Shown: positions 1 to 7,369 of the stretch, one piece after another
Layout: each line of letters opens with the position of its first letter
How positions within the stretch are numbered: position 1 is the first letter of the stretch
DNA from: an uncultured Sutterella sp.
GTDB taxonomy: Bacteria > Pseudomonadota > Gammaproteobacteria > Burkholderiales > Burkholderiaceae_F
Length of the DNA stretch: 64,000 bases
Assembly (NCBI GenBank): GCA_958347955.1
Contig: CATVXH010000001.1
Location: forward strand, 186,001 to 250,000
Reading direction: 5' to 3'
Position numbers and translations under genes: made by a program
The notes under the pieces: model-generated
Databases searched by the model: none
Told to the model about the DNA's origin: nothing
The model's input: only the letters and a program-made list of their open reading frames with translations

Positions 1-427
1 TGTGGATCCTTCCTAAACGTTTTAATAGGTCGTCATTGAAACTTTGAATGCCCATGGAAAGACGGTTAATTCCTATGCGGCGGTAGGATTCAAAGTGGGA
101 GACATCGACCGTGCCGGGGTTTGCTTCAAGCGTGATTTCGATATCCGTGCTCGTCCGATACAAAGAGAAAACCGCCTCTAAAAAACGTGCTAATTCTGGA
201 GGCGCCATTAAAGACGGAGTGCCGCCGCCAATGAAAATGCTGATGAGTTCTCTGCCCTGGGCGAGGGGAACGGAGCGTTTAAGATCGGTGATGAGCGCGT
301 CTACATAGCGCCGGGAGGGATTGCCGACAGTCGGCAGCGCGTGAGAATTAAAGTCGCAATAAGGACACTTTCTCACGCACCAGGGCCAATGAACGTAAAG
401 GGAAAGCGGGATGTCGGAGTTTCTCAT
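1..427 (-). CDS. hemW: HemW, radical SAM haem chaperone (partial, 3' end outside window)
   Basis: Translating the minus strand from the ATG at 427 gives an uninterrupted frame of 142 codons to the window edge. It begins MRNSDIPLSLYVHWPWC and carries the radical SAM cluster motif CVRKCPYCDF at about residues 17-26, then FIGGGTPSL and the EANPGT segment typical of HemW/HemN-like proteins. HemW is a cytosolic 4Fe-4S protein that binds haem and is thought to deliver it to target proteins; it was long annotated as an oxygen-independent coproporphyrinogen oxidase. The start overlaps the rdgB stop by four bases (ATGA), so the two are translationally coupled, an order common in proteobacteria. Only the N-terminal third or so is present. 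Family assignment is secure; the HemW rather than HemN choice rests on the N-terminus and on the rdgB-hemW linkage. Confidence 0.93.
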   Translation of the reverse strand, partial: MRNSDIPLSLYVHWPWCVRKCPYCDFNSHALPTVGNPSRRYVDALITDLKRSVPLAQGRELISIFIGGGTPSLMAPPELARFLEAVFSLYRTSTDIEITLEANPGTVDVSHFESYRRIGINRLSMGIQSFNDDLLKRLGRIH

Positions 428-1017
428 GCCATCCAGCGTTTTTTCATTTCATCGATCAGTTTGACCATCGCAAGTCCCCGATGGCTTATGGCATTTTTCT
501 CCTCCGCTGTAAGTTCTGCGGCCGTCTTTCCGAGTTCAGGCAGCAGGAAATGGGGGTCATAGCCAAAACCACCCTCTCCTCTGGGGTGGTCAATCACCTC
601 GCCGTACCATCGGCCCTCGGCGATGATGGGCTCGGGGTCTTCAGCGTTTCGCACCGCCACTAAAACACAAGTGTAGTGAGCGGCTCGATCTGAAGAGCCT
701 CGAAGTTTTTCAACCAAAAGGGCGTTATTTTTTTTGTCGTCGCCCGGTTCCCCCGCGAAACGCGCCGAATGCACTCCGGGCGCGCCACCCAGCGCATTCA
801 CACAAATGCCGGAATCATCCGCGATGGCGGGCAGCCCCGTGAGTTTAGCCGCGTGGCGCGCTTTCGCAAGACAATTTTCAAGAAAAGTTCCGTACGGTTC
901 TTCGGCGGCAGGAATGTGAAATTCCCCCTGAGGATGCACTTCAACGTTCAATGGAGTTAAAAGTCTGTTGAACTCACGAAGCTTTCCCTTATTGTTGCTG
1001 GCCAACACAATTTTCAT
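424..1017 (-). CDS. rdgB: dITP/XTP pyrophosphatase (non-canonical purine NTPase)
   Basis: A 197-residue protein starting MKIVLASNNKGKLREF, the N-terminal signature of the Ham1/RdgB family. It hydrolyses dITP, XTP and related deaminated purine nucleotides to the monophosphate plus pyrophosphate, keeping them out of DNA and RNA. The conserved ADDSGICVNALGGAPGVHSARFAG stretch (about residues 66-89; metal and nucleotide binding), the GEGGFGYDPHF segment and the C-terminal SHRGLA motif are all visible. Length is typical. It lies between rph and hemW on the minus strand, 15 bases after the rph stop and overlapping the hemW start by four bases, so it belongs to one operon. Confidence is high. Confidence 0.96.
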   Translation of the reverse strand: MKIVLASNNKGKLREFNRLLTPLNVEVHPQGEFHIPAAEEPYGTFLENCLAKARHAAKLTGLPAIADDSGICVNALGGAPGVHSARFAGEPGDDKKNNALLVEKLRGSSDRAAHYTCVLVAVRNAEDPEPIIAEGRWYGEVIDHPRGEGGFGYDPHFLLPELGKTAAELTAEEKNAISHRGLAMVKLIDEMKKRWMA

Positions 1018-1032
1018 TTCTTAGATTCCTCA

Positions 1033-1755
1033 TTAAGCGGCAAGAGCGGCTTTTTGAAGTTCGATGATTTGAGCTATCGCTGTTTTAGCGAGCGCAGTCA
1101 TTTGCGTCATTTCATCTTCGGTGAAAGGCTCGCCTTCGGCGGTACCTTGAATTTCTACGAAACGCCCATCGCTTGTCATCACGAAATTCATGTCGGTTTC
1201 GCTGTTGCTGTCTTCCGGATAATCAAGGTCGATTACAGGAACTCCTTCAAATATGCCGGCGCTGATGGCGGCCACATGGCCTTTGAGAGGATTCTCTGTG
1301 ATTTGTTTTTTCTCAATCATGGTACGGATAGCCAGCGCCAATGCAACCCAGGCTCCGGAAATGGAGGCACAACGCGTGCCGCCATCGGCTTGAATGACAT
1401 CGCAATCCAATTGAATTGTGAAATTGTCGATTTTGGAACGGTCCACCACGGCGCGAAGAGCGCGACCGATTAAACGCTGAATCTCCAGGGTACGGCCGGA
1501 TTGCTTGCCCTTGGCGGCTTCACGGTCGCAGCGGGTGTGCGTGGCTCGAGGTAGCAGCCCGTATTCGGCGGTAACCCAGCCTTCAGGACGGTCCTTGAGA
1601 AATTTCGGTTTGCCCTCAATGACAGAAGCCGTGCAGATCACCTTTGTGTCGCCGATCTCCACTAAGACAGAGCCCTCGGCGTGCTTGGTGTAGTGAGTGG
1701 TAAAGCGCACGGGGCGCATTTCATTGGGTTGACGGTGTGAAGGACGCTCAAACAT
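1033..1755 (-). CDS. rph: Ribonuclease PH
   Basis: About 240 residues when started at the ATG at 1755 (MFERPSHRQPNEMRPVRF). A longer frame from a TTG at 1773 exists, but its extra codons contain the likely ribosome site (GAGG about ten bases before the 1755 ATG), so the shorter form is preferred. RNase PH is a phosphorolytic 3'-5' exoribonuclease that trims tRNA 3' ends. Family marks include RPSHRQPNEMRP at the N-terminus, LPRATHTR, the GRTLEIQRLIGRALRAVVD block with phosphate-binding Arg residues, and DCDVIQADGGTR. It sits 24 bases after the preceding uncharacterised gene and 15 before rdgB. The rph-rdgB-hemW order is well known in Betaproteobacteria. Confidence 0.96.
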   Translation of the reverse strand: MFERPSHRQPNEMRPVRFTTHYTKHAEGSVLVEIGDTKVICTASVIEGKPKFLKDRPEGWVTAEYGLLPRATHTRCDREAAKGKQSGRTLEIQRLIGRALRAVVDRSKIDNFTIQLDCDVIQADGGTRCASISGAWVALALAIRTMIEKKQITENPLKGHVAAISAGIFEGVPVIDLDYPEDSNSETDMNFVMTSDGRFVEIQGTAEGEPFTEDEMTQMTALAKTAIAQIIELQKAALAA

Positions 1756-1779
1756 ATTTTCCAATCCTCGCAAACAATA

Positions 1780-2451
1780 TCAGAAATTTTTTTCGCGTTT
1801 CTTTAGCCGCGGCTCGAAAAGCATGGATCCCCCCATGGCGGTGGTCCATGGCCCTTGAACGTTGTCTTGTGGACGCCAATGTTGAGCCGCATCATCGCTT
1901 GTGTAGAAACCTTTGTCTGTTTGCGCAAAGAGTTTATCGGCCCGGCCGTCCAGCGCAACGAACATACCGATTTCCTTACTGATAAAGCGCGGATGCCAGA
2001 AGCGCCCTTCTTGGGAGGCAACGTAAATGCCTTTTTCACAGGCGGCAAAGAGTTTGCCTTGAAAATTCAAAAGAGAAAAGAAGTGTCCGCAGGCGTTGCC
2101 GTCATATTTGAGGCGCCAGCGCGAGCCTGAAGAGGCTTGGAAGATGGCCTCGTTGGTGCAGGCATAGAGCATATTCTCAAAGCTTTCTATATCGACGAAT
2201 TCCGCGCCTTTTCGCTGAGGGCTTACTTGTGTGAAATGCGGCTCATCGGGAAGCGTGCTGTAGATGCCGGTGTCGGCAACGACGAAAAGCTGTCCCCGAT
2301 GAAAGGTGAGACCCCGCAAGACTCCCATCGGCTGATTTTCATCTTCGTAGAAGATCGACCAGGTTTGGCGGAGGTCGTGGCTGATTTCAATGCGGTTAAA
2401 CAGGTAATTCAGTCGGAAAGACGCTTCCGGCACATCTATAACTAAAGGCAT
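1780..2451 (-). CDS. Uncharacterised cytoplasmic protein with propeller-like repeats
   Basis: I do not recognise this family. The frame can start at a TTG at 2505, but the ATG at 2451 (MPLVIDVPEASFRLNYL) has GGAAAA just upstream and lies below a good promoter, so a 223-residue product is preferred. It shows four spaced copies of a short strand pattern: GQLFVVADTGIYST, NMLYACTNEAIFQAS, GKLFAACEKGIYVAS and DKLFAQTDKGFYTS. This resembles the bladed repeats of BNR/YCF48-like beta-propellers, although four blades would be too few for a closed propeller alone. No signal peptide or membrane segment is seen. It is the first gene of the rph-rdgB-hemW unit, so it is probably co-expressed with them. Function is unknown. 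Confidence 0.75.
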   Translation of the reverse strand: MPLVIDVPEASFRLNYLFNRIEISHDLRQTWSIFYEDENQPMGVLRGLTFHRGQLFVVADTGIYSTLPDEPHFTQVSPQRKGAEFVDIESFENMLYACTNEAIFQASSGSRWRLKYDGNACGHFFSLLNFQGKLFAACEKGIYVASQEGRFWHPRFISKEIGMFVALDGRADKLFAQTDKGFYTSDDAAQHWRPQDNVQGPWTTAMGGSMLFEPRLKKREKNF

Positions 2452-2477
2452 TTTTATTTTCCAAAACGTGAGTCTCG

Positions 2478-2505
2478 ATTGTAAAGCAAAGATGAGATAG
2501 CGCAA
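2478..2505 (-). promoter_or_regulatory. Sigma-70-like promoter of the 2451-hemW operon
   Basis: On the minus strand TTGCGC (2505-2500), a 16-base spacer and TACAAT (2483-2478) form a plausible sigma-70 promoter. The predicted start of transcription (near 2471) lies about 20 bases before the ATG at 2451. This supports that start over the upstream TTG, which would overlap the -35 box. Confidence 0.5.
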
Positions 2506-2517
2506 CAGGGATGCGAA

Positions 2518-2533
2518 GTGTCCAAAAGGACAC
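2518..2533. repeat. Inverted repeat upstream of porin 1 (GTGTCC-AAAA-GGACAC)
   Basis: A perfect 6-base inverted repeat with an AAAA centre lies in the 276-base gap between the divergent starts of the operon at 2451 and porin 1. It is not followed by a T-run on either strand, so it looks more like a protein-binding site than a terminator. A second, related repeat follows at 2569. Confidence 0.4.
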
Positions 2534-2568
2534 AGAAGGTGGAAATGGATACCTCAGAAAATAGTAAA

Positions 2569-2587
2569 TGTCTCAAAAAAAGAGACA
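2569..2587. repeat. Inverted repeat upstream of porin 1 (TGTCTC-A7-GAGACA)
   Basis: A perfect 6-base inverted repeat with a seven-A centre. Its arms (TGTCTC/GAGACA) resemble those of the repeat at 2518 (GTGTCC/GGACAC), both containing TGTC and GACA. Two similar dyads some 50 bases apart upstream of an outer-membrane porin could be paired operator sites. No matching regulator can be named from sequence alone. Confidence 0.4.
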
Positions 2588-2727
2588 CGAAAGAGGGATT
2601 TTTTAAGGATAAATTTGACGAGGGCGGTGGGTATGTGGTAGGAAAATTTCAGGCAGCAAAGCGAATGTCATGTGAGATTTGCTTTCACTAACACAAGAAA
2701 GATGTCTTTTTAAAAGGAATATCTATC

Positions 2728-3960
2728 ATGAAAAAGACTTTAGCTGCTGTGGCTGTGCTTGGCGCTTTTGCCGGCTCCGCTTTCGCTGCCGACGTGACTC
2801 TCTACGGCCGTATCGACGGCGGTTTCCAATATAACGACAACCAGATCGAAGTGGACGGTAAGGAAGTTATTGACGACTCCAGCTTCAAGATGGGTTCTGG
2901 TCAATCCACGGGTAGCCGTTTTGGTATCAAGGGCACGGAAGAAATTTCTGAAGGCTTCAAGGTTGGTTTCGTGTTGGAACACGGTTTCAACTTTGATGAC
3001 GGTAGTTTTGGCGACGATGATCGCATGTTCAACCGTGAAGCTTCCTTGCAATTGATCAGCGATACATATGGTACTTTAGCTTTGGGCCGTATGGGCACGA
3101 TCAAGTCCGATGCTGGCACGTTCGCCCTTTTTGCTGACCGCACGAACCCCTTCGGCACGGGTTGGTCCAACTTCCCGGGTGTTGGTAGCTCCTTGTTTGC
3201 CGGCACGGATTCCCGTTGGGATAACATGATCACCTACAAGTCTCCGACATTTGCCGGTACGACTGTTTACGCTCAATACTCCATGGGTGGTAACGGTGAC
3301 GATGAAATGACGCACCGTGCCAATCGTTACGCCGCTTTGGGTGTTGACTTTGTGGCCGGCAACTTGGAATTGGTCGGTGTGGTTGACTGGATCGACGAAG
3401 CTTATGGTGCGACGGTGGTTGGTGAACAAGGTGACACAGACATCGTTGATACCAAGGATCGCAAAGATCAATACACGATCAACTTGGGCGGTAGCTATGA
3501 CTTTGGTGTCATGAAGACCTATTTGTCCGCTGAATACTTCAAGAACGCCAATGATGTGGCCGGTATCGTCAGCGTGATGGATGATGCCATCGAACTTGAC
3601 GACTACGTTGTGAAGGGCGATGGTGCCACCAAGCTTGACGCTCTCAAGGATCCGACATGGGGCGCCTACTTTGATGAATTCAAGGGCTATGGCATTGCTA
3701 TCGGTGCTAACGTTCCCGCCTTTGGTGGTAACTTTGTAGCTTCTTTGGGTTACACGGACGCTGAAGAAGAAAACATGGACGCTGATGTGACGGTTTACTC
3801 TGCCACGTTGGGTTACACCTATCCGTTGAGCAAGCGCACGAACTTGTACGCTGTGGGTGGTTACAACAACCGCGAATTCAAGTTCAGTAGTGATTCTGAC
3901 TGGAACAAGGTTGAACAAGATCAATACCAAGTTATCTTCGGTATGGTTCACAAGTTCTAA
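2728..3960 (+). CDS. Gram-negative porin, tandem copy 1
   Basis: A 410-residue outer-membrane porin of the betaproteobacterial general porin type. The signal peptide MKKTLAAVAVLGAFAGSAFA is followed by ADVTLYGRIDGGFQY, the usual first strand. The chain ends in VHKF, the terminal Phe recognised by the BAM complex. Alternating Tyr/Gly-rich strands (FKVGFVLEHGF, LALGRMGTIKSDAGTF, TVYAQYSMGG) suggest a 16-stranded trimeric barrel for small hydrophilic solutes. AAAAGGA precedes the ATG at a good distance. It shares a 223-base identical tract with the next porin and has its own terminator. The acidic, loop-rich sequence suggests some cation preference, which is inference only. Confidence 0.94.
   Translation: MKKTLAAVAVLGAFAGSAFAADVTLYGRIDGGFQYNDNQIEVDGKEVIDDSSFKMGSGQSTGSRFGIKGTEEISEGFKVGFVLEHGFNFDDGSFGDDDRMFNREASLQLISDTYGTLALGRMGTIKSDAGTFALFADRTNPFGTGWSNFPGVGSSLFAGTDSRWDNMITYKSPTFAGTTVYAQYSMGGNGDDEMTHRANRYAALGVDFVAGNLELVGVVDWIDEAYGATVVGEQGDTDIVDTKDRKDQYTINLGGSYDFGVMKTYLSAEYFKNANDVAGIVSVMDDAIELDDYVVKGDGATKLDALKDPTWGAYFDEFKGYGIAIGANVPAFGGNFVASLGYTDAEEENMDADVTVYSATLGYTYPLSKRTNLYAVGGYNNREFKFSSDSDWNKVEQDQYQVIFGMVHKF
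2767..2989 (+). repeat. Porin tract identical to 4344-4566 (copy in porin 1)
   Basis: Bases 2767-2989 match 4344-4566 without a single mismatch, at the same offset of 1577 bases within each gene. Immediately before it, within the signal peptide codons, the copies differ at several synonymous positions. Immediately after it they diverge again at silent and replacement sites. Such a sharply bounded tract points to recent gene conversion. Confidence 0.9.
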
Positions 3961-4028
3961 TCTGAGAAAGCTTCTAACCTGAATTAGACAGTTTTCTACT
4001 ACCTTCTGTCTGATTTAGTTAGTTGTTA

Positions 4029-4071
4029 AGCGAGTTTGAGAGCAGAAATGTTTCTCAAGCTCGCTTTTGTT
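4029..4071 (+). terminator. Rho-independent terminator of porin 1
   Basis: A 13-base stem (AGCGAGTTTGAGA pairing with TCTCAAGCTCGCT, one G-T wobble) with an 11-base loop is followed by TTTTGTTG, about 70 bases after the porin 1 stop. Confidence 0.8.
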
Positions 4072-4196
4072 GCAAAAAAACAACGCAAATTTATTATTTT
4101 GATTCCTTTGTTAATCCCTTTTATTTTCAAATAGATAGCCATTGATTATTCATTGAAACTATATAAGTCCGCTTAATACAGAACTCCATGGAAAGT

Positions 4197-4226
4197 TTGA
4201 CTTGATTCTTTAAAGCGAGCCACAAT
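4197..4226 (+). promoter_or_regulatory. Candidate promoter of porin 2
   Basis: TTGACT (4197-4202), an 18-base spacer and CACAAT (4221-4226) form a reasonable sigma-70 promoter. It would give a leader of roughly 70 bases that includes the palindrome at 4253-4270. The spacer is slightly long and the -10 box imperfect. Confidence 0.35.
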
Positions 4227-4252
4227 GCAACCTAAGCAGAAGGTATTCTGCG

Positions 4253-4270
4253 TTTTCCTCTAGAGGAAAA
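4253..4270. repeat. Perfect 18-base palindrome in the porin 2 leader
   Basis: TTTTCCTCTAGAGGAAAA is a perfect palindrome with no spacer, ending 34 bases before the porin 2 ATG. As RNA its centre could not pair fully, so a dimeric repressor or activator site is the more natural reading. It has no equivalent at the same position before porin 1. Confidence 0.5.
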
Positions 4271-4304
4271 ACAATCTGTTTTTTCATATAAAAAGGTAGT
4301 AATT

Positions 4305-5543
4305 ATGAAAAAGACTTTAGCTGCAGTCGCCGTTCTCGGCGCCTTTGCCGGCTCCGCTTTCGCTGCCGACGTGACTCTCTACGGCCGTATCGACGGCGGT
4401 TTCCAATATAACGACAACCAGATCGAAGTGGACGGTAAGGAAGTTATTGACGACTCCAGCTTCAAGATGGGTTCTGGTCAATCCACGGGTAGCCGTTTTG
4501 GTATCAAGGGCACGGAAGAAATTTCTGAAGGCTTCAAGGTTGGTTTCGTGTTGGAACACGGTTTCAGCTTTGATGATGGTGCTTACGGTGATGATGATCG
4601 TATGTTCAACCGTGAAGCCACGTTGCAATTGATCAGCGACAACTATGGTACGTTGGCTTTGGGCCGTGTCGGTTCCATCAAGTCTGATGCTGGTACTTTC
4701 GGTTTCTACCCCGGCGCTGTGAACCCCTTCGGTACGGGTTGGTCTGACCTTCCTGGTATCGCCGGTGACGTTTTTGCCGCCGCTGACACCCGTTATGACA
4801 ACACGATCACCTATAAGTCCCCGACATTCGCCGGTACGACTGTGTACGCTCAATACTCCATGGGTGGCAATGGTGACGATGAAATGACGCACCGCGCTGA
4901 TCGTTACGCCGCTTTGGGTGTTGACTTTGTGGCCGGTAATTTGGAATTGGCTGCTGTGGTTGATTGGAAGGATGAAGCGTTCAAGGCACAACCTACTCAC
5001 GTTGCTGCTGACGATTTGGACTACAAGGATCGTGATGACGAATACACCTTCAATGTTGGCGGTAGCTACGATTTCGGTGTTATGAAGACCTACTTGGCAG
5101 CTCAATATTTCAAGAACGCCAATGATGTTGCCGGTATCACGGATGTGATGGATGATGCTGTCGATGCTGCTCCTGCCTATCTTAAGCCGGATAAGGATTT
5201 CCCGACGGATATTAAGACGAAGGTAACTCCTTCTTGGGGTGATTACTTTGATCAGTTCAAGGGTTACGGTGTTGCTGTTGGTGCTGATGTTCCCGCTTTC
5301 GGTGGTAACTTCTTGGTGACTTTAGCTTACACAGATGCTGAAGAAGAAAACTTAGATCTCGATGCTACCGCTTACTCTGCAGGCTTGGCTTACAAGTACC
5401 CGTTGAGCAAGCGCACGAACTTGTATGCATTCGGTGTGTACAACAACCGCGAACTCAAGGGTGGCAACGGTGCTGATGATGGCTTCAAGAAGGTTGAACT
5501 AGATCAATACCAATTCGCCTTTGGTATGGTTCACAAGTTCTAA
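4305..5543 (+). CDS. Gram-negative porin, tandem copy 2
   Basis: A 412-residue paralogue of the preceding porin, with the same signal peptide sequence, the same ADVTLYGRID first strand and the same VHKF C-terminus. The first 87 or so residues are identical to copy 1. Later strands (TVYAQYSMGGNGDDEMTHRA, FKNANDVAGI) stay similar while surface-loop segments differ in sequence and length, for example near residues 225-240 and 285-310. The ATG is preceded by AAAGG. Different loops with a shared barrel suggest altered permeability or antigenicity, possibly used under different conditions since each copy seems to have its own promoter region. A RpiR-type regulator gene lies 99 bases downstream, but any regulatory link is speculative. 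Confidence 0.94.
   Translation: MKKTLAAVAVLGAFAGSAFAADVTLYGRIDGGFQYNDNQIEVDGKEVIDDSSFKMGSGQSTGSRFGIKGTEEISEGFKVGFVLEHGFSFDDGAYGDDDRMFNREATLQLISDNYGTLALGRVGSIKSDAGTFGFYPGAVNPFGTGWSDLPGIAGDVFAAADTRYDNTITYKSPTFAGTTVYAQYSMGGNGDDEMTHRADRYAALGVDFVAGNLELAAVVDWKDEAFKAQPTHVAADDLDYKDRDDEYTFNVGGSYDFGVMKTYLAAQYFKNANDVAGITDVMDDAVDAAPAYLKPDKDFPTDIKTKVTPSWGDYFDQFKGYGVAVGADVPAFGGNFLVTLAYTDAEEENLDLDATAYSAGLAYKYPLSKRTNLYAFGVYNNRELKGGNGADDGFKKVELDQYQFAFGMVHKF
4344..4566 (+). repeat. Porin tract identical to 2767-2989 (copy in porin 2)
   Basis: Second member of the 223-base identical direct repeat. It covers the end of the signal peptide and about the first 70 residues of the mature barrel. Besides indicating conversion, a direct repeat this long could let the chromosome lose the intervening DNA and leave a single chimeric porin. 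Confidence 0.9.
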
Positions 5544-5565
5544 TCTTTGCTTGATTAGCTAGTCT

Positions 5566-5601
5566 AAAGAGCTCGGGAACTTTTGTTTTCGGGCTCTTTT
5601 T
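5566..5601 (+). terminator. Rho-independent terminator of porin 2
   Basis: AAAGAGCTCGGGAAC pairs with GTTTTCGGGCTCTTT (three wobble pairs) across a short loop and is followed by a T-run, 22 bases after the porin 2 stop. Confidence 0.8.
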
Positions 5602-5642
5602 GTAACTGCTAAAATCTTCTCCTGTCTCTCTTATCTCTCCGG

Positions 5643-6491
5643 GTGCTCACTGTGTTAATCAACGAAATTGAAAAACTAAAAACAAATAGGGCATCACAAA
5701 AACGGACGTTGGCGAACTTTATTCTGCAACATAAGCAGGATGTTTACCATATGACTTTGGAAGAGCTTTCCGCTCGATCCACGGTGAGTGTGTCAACGAT
5801 TTTAAGAACAATCCACTCACTGGGCTTTCAATCGTATGGTGATTTCAGAGAGGCTTTTTATGACTCCCTTCGCGTTCTCAATAAGACCGATGAATGGCTT
5901 GCCTGGTGTGAGCATTTAAATTCCGAGGCGCTCATTGAGAAAATGATTGAGGGCGAGCAAAATGAATTGGAGAAGTTGAAGTCTGTCGATCATCATAAAC
6001 TTGGCCTCATTGTTGATAAGCTCATTTCTTACCGAAAAGTTTTCGTGCTTGGACAGCACGCGTCGGCCGCGATGGCCTCGCTTTTGAGCTATGAATTGGG
6101 GAAGGTTCGCCAGGACGTTTTTGTAGTTTCACGTTTTGATCAAAACACTTACCAATCCTTATCAAGCGCCACAGATCGTGATCTTGTCATTGTTTTTGCG
6201 TTTCCCCGGTACCCAAAAAATATTCTGAAAGCGGCTAAGTATTTGAGAGATAAAGGCTGCTTTATCGCTTGCATAGGCCATTCTAGCGAATCAATTTTTG
6301 GAGAATTGGCTGATCTTTATTTGGAAATCTATTTGAACTATTACGGATTCACCACGGGGTATTCGTCCATTATGACAGTGCTCAACTATATTGTGCTTTC
6401 GTATTGTCAACGCAATCCAGAAGCTGTAAAGCGCTGCATCGAAAACTTTGAAGCGGTGATGTTGGCAAACAACGTTTTTGTCACGGAATAG
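5643..6491 (+). CDS. MurR/RpiR-family transcriptional regulator
   Basis: A 282-residue protein with the two-part RpiR layout. The N-terminal helix-turn-helix has KRTLANFILQHKQDVYHMTLEELSA-like helices at about residues 20-45 followed by the STVSVSTILRTIHSLGFQSYGDFR recognition segment. The C-terminal SIS sugar-phosphate binding domain (about 120-260) includes VFVLGQHASAAMASLLSYEL and LVIVFAFPRYPKNILKAAKYLRDKGC. Members sense phosphorylated sugars or related acids, but the ligand here cannot be read. The GTG at 5643 is one choice and the GTG at 5652 another; neither has a strong ribosome site. It stops exactly where the convergent EamA gene stops (6491/6492). The neighbours offer no clear sugar pathway to control. 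Confidence 0.85.
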   Translation: MLTVLINEIEKLKTNRASQKRTLANFILQHKQDVYHMTLEELSARSTVSVSTILRTIHSLGFQSYGDFREAFYDSLRVLNKTDEWLAWCEHLNSEALIEKMIEGEQNELEKLKSVDHHKLGLIVDKLISYRKVFVLGQHASAAMASLLSYELGKVRQDVFVVSRFDQNTYQSLSSATDRDLVIVFAFPRYPKNILKAAKYLRDKGCFIACIGHSSESIFGELADLYLEIYLNYYGFTTGYSSIMTVLNYIVLSYCQRNPEAVKRCIENFEAVMLANNVFVTE

Positions 6492-7343
6492 TTATTTTGC
6501 CCGAGCCAAAACGAGTGTAGCAAAAACCATCGCCGTGATGACCACGGCTATTCCCAGCCATACTTGAGGCACAATCTGATCGCCAAAGAGGAATATTCCG
6601 GCGATCTCTGACATCACGATCACCGAAAACTGCAGACAGGCGCTCAGCAGAATATTGCCATAGCCGTAAGCGAGCGAGAGGCAGCATTGAGCAAGCAAGG
6701 CGCTTACTGACATTCCTAATAAATGAATGACGTTGTGGGTGTTTAGCGTAGAAAACTCTGCTTCCGTAAACGCGATTCCTAAAAAACTCAAAAGCAGTCC
6801 CGCCACAGAAAAATAAAACACGATGCGGGTAACCGGCTCATTTCTTTTGCCGAGTTGTTTGACATACAGATAGCCGAAGCTTGAGCACAGCGCGGAAAGC
6901 AATCCGAAAATAATACCGTTTTGAAAATTCATAGAAAAAGTCGGTTGAGCGACCAACACAATTCCGGTGAAACCCACGACAATGGCGGCTAAAAGCGAAT
7001 ATTTTTTCTCAACGTGAGTGGAAAAAATCAGCACAGAGAGGGCGATAAACAACGGGGATGAATAAGTCAGCGTTGTCGAAGTGCCGATAGGGAGATCGGT
7101 AAGGCTAAAATAGAAAAACAGCACGGATAAGGCACCGAAGACGCTTCTACCCAAATGAAGACATGGCGTCGAAGAGCGCAAACCGATTTTGTTGTAATAA
7201 ATAAACGCGCTCAGGATGACGATGGCGACGAGTGAGCGATAAAACACCAGTTCATAGGCTCCGAAATGCTCCAATCCCATTTTGGTGAACACGCCCATTA
7301 GGGCAAAACAAAATGAGGACAAAAACATCCACAGAGCCTTCAT
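6492..7343 (-). CDS. EamA-family (DMT superfamily) permease
   Basis: A 283-residue, very hydrophobic protein with about ten predicted membrane helices arranged as two EamA repeats (about residues 1-135 and 145-283). It starts MKALWMFLSSFCFALMGVFTKMG and contains the conserved VFYRSLVAI helix and SLTDLPIGTSTTLTYSSPLF, typical of RarD/RhaT-like drug and metabolite transporters. A GG-containing ribosome site (AAAGG) lies nine bases before the ATG. It is the last gene of a minus-strand set behind the unknown secreted protein (26-base gap) and the truncated DASS gene. The substrate is unknown; family members mostly export amino acids, nucleosides or S-adenosylmethionine-like metabolites. Confidence 0.88.
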   Translation of the reverse strand: MKALWMFLSSFCFALMGVFTKMGLEHFGAYELVFYRSLVAIVILSAFIYYNKIGLRSSTPCLHLGRSVFGALSVLFFYFSLTDLPIGTSTTLTYSSPLFIALSVLIFSTHVEKKYSLLAAIVVGFTGIVLVAQPTFSMNFQNGIIFGLLSALCSSFGYLYVKQLGKRNEPVTRIVFYFSVAGLLLSFLGIAFTEAEFSTLNTHNVIHLLGMSVSALLAQCCLSLAYGYGNILLSACLQFSVIVMSEIAGIFLFGDQIVPQVWLGIAVVITAMVFATLVLARAK

Positions 7344-7369
7344 GTCGAAACCTTTTTTAATTATGTCAT

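Larger units (their letters stand above)
3961..4304. other. Porin 1-porin 2 intergenic region (344 bases)
   Basis: This AT-rich spacer has no credible open reading frame. It contains, in order, a terminator for porin 1 (4029-4071), an AT-rich stretch, a possible promoter (4197-4226) and an 18-base palindrome (4253-4270) just before the porin 2 ribosome site. Porin 2 therefore appears to be transcribed separately. Confidence 0.7.

Noticed and set aside
323..337. Palindrome TGCCGACAGTCGGCA in hemW, with a similar one in maeA near 33674
   Set aside because: Both lie inside conserved coding segments and are explained by codons for conserved residues; no sign of an operator.
3076..3951. Long minus-strand frame inside porin 1 (and similar frame in porin 2 at 4317-5105)
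   Set aside because: These mirror the strongly biased codon use of the porins; they lack start signals and any known motif.
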